From: Baffinella frigidus
Lineage: Eukaryota > Cryptophyceae > Cryptomonadales > Baffinellaceae
NCBI GenBank assembly: GCA_026770585.1
Contig: MU646505.1
Coordinates: 494,757-516,874 of the forward strand
Length of the DNA: 22,118 nt
Reading direction: 5' to 3'
Positions within the stretch are counted from its first letter, which is position 1. Each line of letters opens with the position of its first letter. This document shows positions 9,206-19,200 of the stretch, in pieces. Under the pieces are notes generated by a model. That model had not been told where the DNA came from and ran no database searches. It was given only the letters and a program-made list of their open reading frames with translations. A program made the position numbers and the translations under genes.

Positions 9206-11037
9206 CCGCCCCACCGCCCTCGCTTCCTCCCACGCCCAACACCTTTATGATGCTCCGTACCGTCTATGTGTGAAGACCATATGAGCCTACCGTCTTGATG
9301 GGATGCATGACTCGTTGGTCAAACTTGCTCAAGTGGTCAAACTTGCCGCTGTTGCGCGGGGAGAGTCTCGGACGCTGTAAGCCTTCACAGGGGAGGGGGC
9401 ACACAACCGCCGTGCACCGGACTCGTCAATCCTGGCCCTGCAGATTTCGATGCACTCCGGCCTTGCAGGGCCAGGGTTGAGGAGCGTAGAAATTCGGTTA
9501 CCGTCCCGCAGAGGTTCACTCACCGTCCCGATACAGAACCTGACCGTGTGAGTCACCAGTCGCACTGAAAGTAGACCGCGCCACTGGCCTCGCCAATGGC
9601 TCCAATGAAACAATGGCTCCAATGCTCACGAACGGCTCCAATGTCACGTGCAGGGCGTTCGGCGGGGCGGTGTCGTTCCAATCATTCGGCCAATCAGGTT
9701 GCTTCCCTTTCGCCTCCTCGCAGCAGCCTGTTTGTCAAATTCTGCTGTTCAATCGTACACGGTGAATCGCAGAGTCGCACGAGGTCAATCGTAGGATATA
9801 AATGGCCGGAAATCGGTGGAAATCGTCCAAGTGCTTTGGGAGGGGGTTGTTCGGACGGCCTCGGATCGTCTATTGCAGAAGGTCAATCGCAGAAGCTGAA
9901 CGTCAATCGTAGACTCGAAGGAATTCCCTTTCGAGCAAAGATGTTGCGAAAGTCTACGCTTTGGGAAGGTCTGTTTACGGGTGTCGGGTATTGGTTGCTG
10001 GAGGCAAACCAGATTGGATTATGGAGACAAACTTTCTCGCCACAGTGATTTCAGCGGCAACAGAATCGTGTACGTGCGCGTTGCTCGCTCGTTCGCCCCT
10101 CCCTGCGCCTGCGCTCCCCCACCCCCCACCCCTCACCCCTCTCCCGGCAAACGCTCGTTCCCCTGTCCCTCCCTGCAACTCAGTGCAAACACCCTTGCGG
10201 TCACTGCAGCCCGTCCCTCCTGGTTGCTCGCCCACTCTCATCTAAGAGAACGTATTAGCCCATGCCTTTCTGCCCAATTGGACCATCCTAGGAATAGGAC
10301 AGCATTTGTGTAGTAAATCGCGTTGGCAGGAAAGGCGTTGCTCACTATATTCTCTGAAATATACTGACGTATGTTTGATGAATATGCTGACGCGCGTCTG
10401 CAACCGAGCAGACTCGACGATGAAGGAGATCCGAGAGCAAGACACGGCTGGCTTCCAGGAGCCTGGAGGTTCTCCCCCTCGCCCTGCTCCCCCTGTCCCC
10501 TACACAACGAATACGCGCTACAGAGGTTCCTTGCCATAAGAAAACGCCCGCCTCCCAGGACCACCATAGGGCCCTAGGCACAGGGCTGCTGTTGGGTCCT
10601 AGGGGGGGGCGTTTTCTCATGAGCGAGGTACCCCTGTAGTGCGCGTGCTCGCAACCTGTCGTGGTGTGTCTGACACGCTCCGCGGCAGCATGCTCAACCC
10701 TGCTACACACTCGTGACATGGCCACGTGCAAACTCGTGAAATAGCCTTTTCAAAACTCGTGAGATGGGCGCATAAAGCGTGGTGGAATGCAGGGGACGCG
10801 GACACGCAATGGCCCGAGGACAGGCCGCGCGAGGGCCGCGAAGGTTGCCCCCCACCCCTCCTCACACAATTTTGAATTTCTTGCGATGTGAGCATAGAAG
10901 AAAATTCGCTCTCTCTCGCTATGGGGGCCTGGCCTGGCCCTGCTTCCTAACTCCTCGACGTGACCCCTCGCCCTGACCCCTCACCCCCACCCCGCGTCCT
11001 GACCTCTCGTCCCGAACCCGCGTTGATTGGATTCCAG
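9206..11037. other. Mostly non-coding interval
   Basis: No supported gene. It holds a long hairpin at 9427-9480 (17-bp arms, one mismatch, perfect 12-bp core CCTGGCCCTGCA/TGCAGGGCCAGG). It also has scattered GGCTCCAAT repeats (near 9598, 9613, 9632; also 8103-8160) and four to five copies of a TCAATCGTAG/TCAATCGCAG motif (9748-9916). One MITE is listed separately. A short frame after GAGCAG at 10414 (STMKEIREQDTAGFQEPG) could be an exon but has no convincing partner. Confidence 0.4.
10518..10639. mobile_element. MITE family 1, best-preserved copy (122 bp)
   Basis: The right end read inward is CTACAGGGGTACCTCGCTCA followed by TGAGAAAACGCCCCCCCC and CTAGGACCC. The left end CTACAGAGGTTCCTTGCCAT, then AAGAAAACGCCCGCC, is its inverted mate. 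The whole element can fold into one hairpin. The core carries ACCATAGGGCCCTAGGCACAG. It is non-coding, so any mobility would need a transposase from elsewhere. Related copies lie at 13597-13911, 15867-15989, 20656-20941 and 21139-21238. Confidence 0.75.
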
Positions 11038-11285
11038 CGGCACGACACGCGTCCTGACCCCTGACGCGCAAGCAGGCTTCATCGGGCTGCCTCCCCTCCT
11101 GCGGGGTGCCTTCCCGCTCCTCGACTTCCGCGCGCTCGGATTCGGGTGCAAGCGCGGCCTGGCCTTGTGTGCGCAGAAGCGCCCTAGCGCCCCATCGCCA
11201 CTCGCTGCGATCACGCCTGGGAGAGCTGAGATCAAGCCGGTGAGCACGCTGGTGCTGGGGGGGTTGGGGGAGGGGNNNNNNNNNN

Positions 11286-11321
<36 letters not shown>

Positions 11322-12123
11322 CGCGCGGCGGTGGTTCCCGCGGTTGGGTGGCGGGCGGGCGTGTGCGGATTCTTGCGGGGCGGCACCATGAAAGGGGTGC
11401 TGTGCGGGGGCGCTCCATCGGTGGGGTGCTAGGTGGGTGGATGGTGAGAGGGGTGAGAGGACAGGGCTGTTTATTCAGAATGGTGGGGAGTGCAGTGAAA
11501 AGGTTGACACATGCGCACCGGTGCGCCTCTTGGGTATCGCTATCTCCGGCTGTCTCGTCTCAACAGCAGTTGCAACCTACGGGCCATCCGACCCCGGGCC
11601 ATCCAACATCGGGCCTGTGTCGCCAACCACTTGTTTTGTGAAAGCGCCGCAGGCTCGTGCGTGTGGTGTCTTTTATCAGGAGCTTACAACGGCACGTTTT
11701 GCCAACCCATCGGCACTTGTATCCTACAGCCATCAAGGACACGAGCAGTATCTCCCCTGTGTATTTATCGACTGTTCTCTTTTCAACAAATCGCCTGAAG
11801 AGGACGGGGCAGGGTGATTACATGTACGTGTACAGACAAGCCAGTTGGGATGCCTGTTCGTTTCGCGCGTGTCAAACTGCTCGCGGCGGATGCTTCGGAA
11901 ATTGCAGACAAGGGCAATTGGTGAGGCAGATGTGCTTCGTACGGTCCACCAAACCGTTGACTTAAGAAAGGACGGCGCCGGTCGTGGCCTGCTCCTAGGC
12001 GACCGGGGGTCCACAGTCATCCATGCTCCGCTGGGGTACTCAGCCCGCCTCTGCCCGGTGTACATGTACGACCACCCGGCGACGCGAGATGCCGTTCTGG
12101 CCTCCCCCTCGGGCTGGGGTTGA
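11038..12123 (+). CDS. Possible two-exon gene C, not recognised
   Basis: Exon 11038-11239 follows ATTCCAG and ends at a strong donor CCG|GTGAGC. It gives one nucleotide plus 67 codons with hydrophobic and basic stretches (LPPLLRGAFPLLDF; GFGCKRGLALCAQKRP). Exon 11908-12123 follows AATTGCAG and runs in phase 0 to a TGA at 12121. It reads TRAIGEADVLRTVHQTVDL, then RKDGAGRGLLLGDRGS. The phases are compatible. The intron contains a poly-G run and a 10-N gap, plus an open 126-codon frame (11437-11817) that could instead be coding. No family is recognised and the 5' end is missing. Confidence 0.3.
11276..11320. other. Assembly gap (10 N) with flanking poly-G
   Basis: Ten Ns at 11276-11285 are followed by about 35 G. 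The true homopolymer length and any missing sequence are unknown, so frames read through here are unreliable. Confidence 0.95.
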
Positions 12124-12233
12124 TATCGCAATTTTTGTTGTCGGCGTAATCGGCGGGGGCTCGATAACTCCTGTTATCGGACTTTGCGGTTTCGTGCCGA
12201 TAACTTATCGGCGAGGTGCCTCCCCCTCGGGCT
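12100..12233. repeat. 16-bp direct repeat framing two GATAA hairpins at the end of gene C
   Basis: GCCTCCCCCTCGGGCT occurs at 12100-12115 and 12218-12233. Between them are two perfect inverted repeats: CGATAAC-TCCT-GTTATCG (12162-12179) and GCCGATAA-C-TTATCGGC (12196-12212). The first direct repeat overlaps the last codons of the predicted exon. The layout resembles a small insertion with a target duplication, but 16 bp is long for that. Confidence 0.5.
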
Positions 12234-12476
12234 AGGCTTGGTTTTGATTTCTCCCAACATAGCCCAGCGACACGCCTTTCCGTAGAAAAGATCTGCAGAA
12301 AAAGCATTTGGAAGCCTCTAAAGGGGGGGGGGGTACCCTGTAAGACCTAAAGGGGCCCTTTCCTGTCAAAAAGGGTCTTAGTATGTCGTGAGGCGGGCCC
12401 TTCCGGGAAAGGGGACATGATTGGTGCTGCCTGTCTTATGGATGATAACTGTCTTATCTTTCGATTTAGAGATTGC

Positions 12477-12498
12477 TAGAATGTTCTAGATCATTCTA
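12477..12498 (+). promoter_or_regulatory. Heat-shock-element-like motif upstream of the broken GPX copy
   Basis: TAGAATGTTCTAGATCATTC reads as alternating GAA/TTC pentamers (aGAAt-gTTCt-aGATc-aTTCt). It lies 96 bp upstream of the ATG at 12594. The same motif occurs at 20001-20023 upstream of the intact copy. Confidence 0.45.
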
Positions 12499-12617
12499 AG
12501 CTCCAAAGCGAGCTCTAGAGGTCTCCGCTTCCTTCCGCGTCCTTCCGTGCCGCGACGCTCGGACTCGCTGAAGCCTGCACAGCGCACGGCGCCATGGGGG
12601 TGTTCTGCTCCAAGAGC

Positions 12618-13560
12618 GTATATCCCGTGCCCCTCCTGGCTGCCACCCCCCTTCCTAGACACTGACCTCAAGTGGCCCCACGTTCCCTGTCCAACACACA
12701 AAGGGGACTACGATGGGATTTTCGGGCAGGAAGTGTCCGAGTTACTGTTGTACCCCCCTTTGTCCCTACGGGTTGCCCACCGTAGGGTTCTAGGTTCTGA
12801 CACTTCGGGGTTGTTCAAAATCCCTGCGAAGTCCGCTGTGTGGAAGGACATTCTCCGTCTCTAGGGGCATCCTAGACTCCCAACGCCAGGCCTCCCGTAG
12901 GTCCCTAGGGCGGTGCGTCTCGTTTGTAGAGAGTCACCCCCTGTTTGGGGCCCTCGAGAGGTCAGAACGCAGCGACGGCGCCCTAGCCACAACTAGTGTA
13001 CCCCGGTGAGATCTCAATTATGTTTTATAAGCCGGTCCACCTATAATTTGTTCCGGGCGTCGGATACTTTTGGTAAACGATACCAAATGTTGGTACCGAC
13101 GAAAAAACATGAACGCTCCCCCCCTTTTGAATTTACTCCGCCAGACCGCACGTCTTGGTCGGGACGTGGTAGTTTTGTTTTTGTCGCTCAGTCGGCACGT
13201 GCGACGGTGGTTTGTGGCCGTTTGGTTTCTCTCGGGAGGCTGCATCATGTAGCACTGTCGAGCAACCTTGATTCGAGGGCACCCTGTCCGTCTCGGGGCG
13301 CCCCTCGATTCCTTTTCTTCTCTATTACTCTCGGAACAGGTCCTAGATAAGCCCCTGCGCCTTGAGTTGAGCGATACAAAAGTCTACGAGCCCCGGTGCC
13401 TTCTCGATAGAAATCGGGCATCTGTCCCTCAAGTGGCGAGTGGCTTAATGCGCTCCTACCCAGGCCTGTAGGGGCCTGCGACCTGTTGCTGGTCAATTAT
13501 GACACGCTCGCCACTTACGGGAGAGTGAAAGAATTCGCAACCCCCCCTGGGCCCCACGCA
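12618..13560. other. Interval between GPX fragments, no gene seen
   Basis: A 114-codon open frame at 13006-13350 has no recognisable motif and looks like chance. Near 13480-13505, GGTCAATTATGACACGCTC resembles the minus strand at about 16270-16290, so part of this interval still belongs to the inverted duplication. Confidence 0.4.
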
Positions 13561-13596
13561 ACTCTGGGCCTTGAGATGGATGTGATGAAGGCTCCA

Positions 13597-13911
13597 ACAG
13601 GGGTACCTGTCGCATAAGAAAGCTCCCCCCCCCCCCTAGTAATGCCGACAGGTAACGTTCAAGAGCACCTTAATTCCATCGCTGAAGGGGGGCTTGTCAG
13701 CACTAAAACATTTTTAAACGCAATTCCCGGAAATTTCAAGTCCTACATTGTTTTGCATTAAAAAACAAATCGGAGTCCAAATAAGTCCTCGTTCAACGTA
13801 AGCTTTCTGCATAACTAGGGCCACCATAGGGCGCCCTGCTGGGTCCTTGGCATAGCCCTGATGTAGGGTCCTAGGAGGAGGCGCTTTCTTATGAGCGAGT
13901 TACCCCTGTAG
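13597..13911. mobile_element. MITE family 1, long variant in the left arm of the inverted duplication
   Basis: The left end ACAGGGGTACCTGTCGCATA, then AGAAAGCTCCCCCC, and the right end GAGCGAGTTACCCCTGTAG (to 13911) are inverted. The 315-bp length, against about 122 bp for the best copy, comes from an AT-richer inner segment (about 13640-13800) that is probably a later insertion. Its position corresponds to the copy at 15867-15989 in the other arm. Confidence 0.6.
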
Positions 13912-15050
13912 TCGATACACCCCTGCACACGTGATCGAAGAAGTGACGGTCGACGGGGCATGATGGTGACACATAGACTGAGATTGAGCTAGGAGCATTG
14001 CCCGTGTGACACGGCATGATGGTGACGGGCGGCGGGGCATGATCCCCACTTGGTCCGCGGATTCTGAAGTTAACATTAACGGTTGATGGCAGTTCTCGTG
14101 AAGAAGGACGGCACCATCGTCGCCCTCTGGGGCAAATCTCCCCGAGACTGCGAAAACATCATCCAAGAGGCCCTCGGGACTGACACCTTCAAGGCTGTGG
14201 GCAGTGTTTAAGGTTTGCCCTCGCGGCTTGTAAGCCCCCCGCGGAATCGCGCGTGGGGAAGGGGGGGGGGGAACGGAGAGAGGAGGGGGAGTAGGAAAGG
14301 CAGGGTGCGCACGACGACGCTTGCAGCAGGGCCGTCCGTCTGGACGGCTTTGCGCGGCGTGGTGCGTGCCGCTGGCCCGTGGCCCGTGGGCGCTGTGACG
14401 CACAGGGGTGAAACCGGAAACGTTCCCCCTGCCGCTGATTTGCTGCACGGGCGTCTTCTGGTGGGGGGCGTTGAGCGACGCCCGCCCACCCTTGCTTTCT
14501 CGCCTTGTCAAGTGTTCTCGCGTGGTGCCGAGGGGTGCATGTAAATGAAAATAATAGAATAAGAACACGCAGGCCCCAGATCCTGTAGATCCGGTGAGGG
14601 CTCGTGAGTTCCGGGTTCGTGTAACCAGATATCCCTGTACCCCACACTGTGTTGTGTGTACGGCAGGGAGGATCATCTGACCCATCACCCCTCGATGCAC
14701 GATTCTAGAGCGGGGCAGCCACGCACGTCGTCTCCCGTTTTTTTACACCCCTTGGTACCTCCCGCCACGCGTGGACACGGCACGTGCGGCCGCCACGCGT
14801 GAACACGGCAGTGTGGGGTACAGAGATATCTTGGTTACACGAACCCAGAACCTCAGAGCCCGCACCAGTTGTTTATTTTTATAATTTACATTCACCCCTT
14901 TGCACCACCCCGACGCGCTCATACGGCACTTGCGGTGAGAAAGCAAGGGTGGCCACTCAACGCCACCCACCCGAGGTGCCCGGGCAGCAAATCAGCGGAG
15001 GGGGGGGCGCTTCCGGTTTCTTCTCCACGTGTCAGACGCCCCCGGGCCTG

Positions 15051-15054
<4 letters not shown>

Positions 15055-15120
<66 letters not shown>

Positions 15121-15262
15121 GCTCGCTCGCTCTCTGACTCGCTCTATCTCTCACGCTCTCTCTCTCTATCTATCTCTCTCTCTCTCTCTCCCCTTCGCGC
15201 GCGCTCTCTCTCTCTCTCTCTCTTTCTCTCACACACACATACACACACACACACACTGTCAA
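15055..15262. repeat. CT then CA microsatellite
   Basis: Long (CT)n with CG and TT interruptions ends in an (AC)n tract near 15229-15256. It lies in the right arm of the inverted duplication and has no counterpart in the left arm, so it expanded after duplication. A further CT-rich tract at 15421-15484 runs up to the stop codon of the GPX gene. Confidence 0.9.
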
Positions 15263-15484
15263 GTGTCACGGCGCGCGGCAGAGTCGTCCGTCCGGACAAC
15301 CAGCCCCGCTGACTACTAGCATCGTACCTCGTGACACCGTGCATGCCCTGCTTTTCCTGCGCCCCCTCCTCTCACCATGCCCCCCCCCCTCCCGCGCGCT
15401 GCGCTCATCACGCACGCAACGCCTCTCTCTCTTGCTCTCTCTCACTCGCTTTCTCTCGCGCTCTCGCTCTCTCGCTCTCTCTCG

Positions 15485-16181
15485 CTATGCCGCGAGAGCC
15501 TCGTCAATGGCGCGAGCACATTCCTTGGCAGGCGTGTCCCTCAAAGCGACGATGCTGCCGTCCTTCTTCACCAGAACTGCCACCATGCATAATACAATTA
15601 GTCAGCACTATAATACCATTAGTCAGCACTATAATACTATTAGTCAGCACTATAATTCTGTTTTTCAGCGTGTCCCTCAAGACGACGATGCTGCCGTTCT
15701 GCTTCACCAGAACTGCCATCATTGTGAGGATCGTTCGAGAGCACGGGGCGCAATTACGTGGCTAAATGGGGGGTAAAGTACCTCGTCAGGAATCCCCCAC
15801 GCATCCAGAGTTCAGAATCATGCCCCGAAGCCCGTCACTTCCTCGGTCCGGCGCCTTGGACAGGTGTGCAGGGGCACCTCCCTCATCAGAAACCGCGCCC
15901 CCCTAGGACCCTACAATAGGCCTATGCCTAGGACCGTATGGTGGTCCTAGGGGGTGGGGCGTTATTTTATGAGCGAGGTGACCCTGTACATCAAATACAA
16001 CAACCCGCAAACCCCAGGAGCCTTCATCAGACCCATTCCGAGGCTAACCCTCGGGCGGGCCTACGGGTCGGGGGGGGGGGCGGGTTCTGGCATTCAAGAT
16101 AGCCTTGTATGGCAAAGGAATTGTGGTCGGTTGCTCGTCACTGATACGCAATGGAGCCCCCGCGAGAAACCAAGTGGCCAC

Positions 16182-16242
<61 letters not shown>

Positions 16243-19200
16243 GATCGAACATCGCACCTACTGAGCGTCAAAATAATTTGACAAAGTCCTGTTCAAGCAC
16301 CCTCTCTTGCTGAGGCTAGGATGGATTCCCCTAGGAACGGAGCGTGTCCATGTTGGTGAGAGGGGAGCATACATTTGCCTTTGTAGTTCCAAGCGATGTG
16401 GCCATCGCAGCCCTTCTGATTCTTGAGAAACTGCCGAGAGGCATCACACAATACCCATTTAGTTACTTGACAAAGATAGCCATTCAGTTGCTTTGCAGTA
16501 GAACGAAGGTGGCCATCCTCGCACTCCAGCAAGAGGCCGCCCCAGCCATCGCACGCGGCACCACTCCGACCCCCGGCACCGCGAGTGCTTGCCATCATCG
16601 TTAGAGGAGAGTTGTATCGTGTGCTTACTACTCTCGTGTCCGGAGAGTTCTCGCAAGTGCTCCACGCGCACTGCTGTCCGCATGATCTCTGCTGGGAGGT
16701 GCGCAGCTGTCTGGGAATACAACCCCGTGTAGGATGGCCGGAGTGACTTCACGCGGGGTTGTATCCACAGAAGGAGAGCTGACGCTGGGCAGGAGGGTTC
16801 GGACCGTGTAGGTAGGGCTGGTGTCCTTGCCGTTGACGTTCGACTTGGCCCTGCCAGGCACGGAGGAGGACACACCAGTCACTTCACGCAGGGAAGGTTA
16901 CACCAGTCACTTCATTTGGGAGGAAACACGCGGCACTTGACGCACGGTGCACGCTGTTGATTATGTCGCAAGGGTGCGTGCCATCACTGCCGCGGGATCA
17001 TCTCCACCAAACCTCAGCTTCTGCACCAAGCTGAATCAATTCAAACGCCAGTCCTCCCGAGTGAAATGCATTGACCGTTCGACCAACCCCCCATACATAC
17101 TGCCAAGGTGCCATTCTTCCAAGTCTATAAGGGTAGGCGTTCACCAAATCTGTTGACAAACTTCTCCCAAATGTACCAAACGTCCTTCGCAAACTGTTGT
17201 GAACGACCACGACCACGAGACATCAGGTCTTTGTCACCAATGGTGAAAGTATTGAAAGAGAAAGCTGAACAGTTCATAACCTGTCCATGAACACCACTAA
17301 AAAGGTGAATCCGTTATGCGATGATGAATCTGGTATGCATTCGCTGCGCTGGGGGTTCCCCGCTGGGCCGGGAACTCCGTTTGTTCGAGGATCCGAGAAC
17401 TCCGCGTGTTCTCGCCGTCTGTTCTTAAATGGATTCCATCTAAGAGCAAACGGCTAAAACGTGAGTGTGTCGAAAACGATTCGAAATCTCCCTGAGGGGC
17501 GAAACGGCCAGGGGAGGGGGGGCACTCTATCAGGCCTCTAGATCCCAGGTGGGATCTCATCAACCATGGTGTGGTCACCTCGGGTCTCAATCCAGTTCAC
17601 AAGTCTTTTGCAATCGGTATTTAAGTGTTTTGGACGTGCGGTAGCGCTCTTGCCTCAGGCAGCCTGGATCTGTTTGGATTCCCTGGCATGACATGGCATG
17701 GCGCCGCTCGTCTAGAGTCTTGTCACCTTCGGGGTGCTCTTCATGCTCGAGTTGAGACTCGTCTGCTGTCCCGGGCGGACTCCTCTCTCCTGCCGCGTGC
17801 ACTGTCCCTGCGCGCCTAGCGCTTCTCCACGGGAGGGAGGGAGGCGAGATGGAGGCTGGCGGAGGGGGGGCTGGTGGGAGAGAGGCTGGCTGCCGGGAGG
17901 CACCTGGGTACAGGCCCCTGCAGTCTCTGGTAAGTTACAAAGTAAAGTGGGGTGCCTCACTCGTAAGTATTCAAACCCGCCTCGGAATGGCCCGCCTCGG
18001 GCAAAAAAACGGATTGTCTCGTGTATTCGGGGTAGATCTCTCACGGGGGGTCGATTTCATCCCGCCAGGTATTTAATTTAGTTGCTCGAAACGCATACTT
18101 TTGGGTTCAGAAGTTGCCAGAAGTTGCCAAGTTAGCCACTTCAGGCAGAATATGATGCCACACGTATGCGTTTCGAGCAATTAAATTAGGTATCTGGCGG
18201 GATGAGATTGGTCGATTCGCCACAAGAGGGAATCCCCCTCGTTGCTGTAAAGATTGCTGTTCTCAAAATCGTGTGGCGCTGTGTGGGGCAGAAAAACAGA
18301 GAGACAGAGAAACAGAGAGACAGAGAGAGACAGAGAGACAGAGAGACAGAGAAACAGAGAGAGAGAGAGAGAGGGCATACATGATCATGAAGCCGCCCTG
18401 TCCGGAGACAATGCCGAACTTAGTCTTGATGGACTCAGCGATCTCCGCCTCCGTGCCTGGCTCCAGAGACAGGAACTGCTCCCACGAGAGGGTCAAGACT
18501 GGCGCGGGAGAGAGAGTCGAGCGGTGGCGCACCCACGTTTCCGAGGCAAGGTGAGGCGGTGTGCGCAGGGGACAAGACGGCTGCCGAACACTGGCCAGTG
18601 TCAACTTTGGCCTCTGTCCCGGCTAAAGTTAAAGGCTGCCGCTGCAGCGTGTCGTGCAGATCAAGCGTGTGCAGGTGCGAGAAGGCCCTGCCTACACATC
18701 GGGGGGAGGGGCAATCCATCAAAACACTTGAGTGGGACACGCCCCCCACCATCCTGGGGAAAATCCACCATGCTGGGTGTTTTGAGAGTGGGACCAGTGA
18801 GATTTAATAAGTTGATAAACCGACGGCGCACGCTAGGGGGAGGGATTCGACGAGACCAGGGGGCTCAAGCAGCCCTCAACAACTCCGGAGGGTGGGTATG
18901 GCAACTAGAGTGGTGGAGCACCTGGTTGCACGGGAAGAGGATGATCTCGAAATCTTTCTCGGCGTACTTCTCGGAGAGCGCTAAAATCCCTGAGTACTCC
19001 GGCACCGCCATGCCTGCGGGGGGGGGCGTTGAGGGATCGTGCACTGCGCCTGCGATGCATCGTGGTAGCCGCAGCCGGACACTGTGTGGGGAGATGGGGG
19101 TATGTTGGGGAAGGGCGGGCTGGAGGTGAAAGGGGGTAGACCGCAGTTCCTCGCAACGTTGCAGATGAGCATAACCTTGCCCTTGCGCGTCTCAAAGTCG

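Larger units (their letters stand above)
12515..14211 (+). pseudogene. Broken glutathione peroxidase-like copy (first and last exons only)
   Basis: The segment 12515-12672 matches the minus strand of 19648-19800. It contains exon 1 (12594-12617, MGVFCSKS) with the 24 bases TCCAAGAGC...GTGCCC shared with the intact gene. The last exon is 14093-14211: acceptor GATGGCAG, then LVKKDGTIVALWGKSP, 38 residues and TAA, with a C-terminal extension GTDTFKAVGSV absent from the intact copy. I could not find counterparts of exons 2-6 (no DING, CNQ, VNG or WN motifs) in the 1.5 kb between. Exon 1 keeps Gly2, Ser6 and Lys7. It is best read as an inverted paralogue that lost its middle. Expression as a short transcript cannot be excluded. 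Confidence 0.6.
13490..16290. repeat. Old tail-to-tail inverted duplication centred near 14730
   Basis: The left arm (about 13490-14657) matches the reverse complement of the right arm (about 14806-16290). Perfect anchor pairs are 14635-14649 with 14808-14822, 14613-14627 with 14832-14846, 14432-14446 with 14984-14998, and 14487-14501 with 14937-14951. Last exons pair (14093 with 15576), MITEs pair (13597-13911 with 15867-15989), and GGGGCATGAT (13955) pairs with ATCATGCCCC (15817). The spacer is about 150 bp. Indels, including the CT tract at 15055-15262, show that the arms are not recent. Promoter-side homology (12477-12672 with 19648-20023) extends the duplication beyond this core. Confidence 0.8.
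16851..18380. other. GPX intron 4 (1.5 kb): no nested gene seen
   Basis: It contains an 18053-18210 MITE, a CAGAGA-type microsatellite next to the exon 4 donor, and duplicated ACACCAGTCACTTCA (near 16872 and 16900). A tRNA-like A/B-box look at 17636-17680 is discussed among rejected items. Open frames here are short and lack motifs. Confidence 0.5.

Noticed and set aside
13006-13350. 114-codon plus-strand frame as a gene
   Set aside because: No recognisable motif, no splice partners, and overlapping minus-strand frames of similar length.
14086-14211. Small stand-alone gene starting at the ATG before LVKKDG
   Set aside because: The same GATGGCAG precedes other exon 7 copies as a splice acceptor, and the peptide aligns with the C-terminus of GPX.
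13900-14700. 266-codon minus-strand frame
   Set aside because: It is antisense to the last GPX exon copy at 14093-14211 and to duplicated 3' flank; its GC-rich composition explains the lack of stops.
15029-15319. Long Leu/Ser-rich open frames through CT repeats (also 8502-9200)
   Set aside because: They are produced by (CT)n microsatellites, which stay open in several frames; no start context or domain.
16373-16430. GC donor after AACTACAAAG for GPX exon 6
   Set aside because: Six bases downstream an in-phase GT donor (AAAT|GTATGC) gives KFLVKKDG, closer to the family, and matches the donor type of exon 4.
17625-17700. tRNA or tRNA-derived SINE (GCGGTAGCGCTCTTGCC followed by TTTGGATTCCC)
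   Set aside because: Loosely like A and B boxes, but no anticodon stem or acceptor stem can be drawn and spacing is short.
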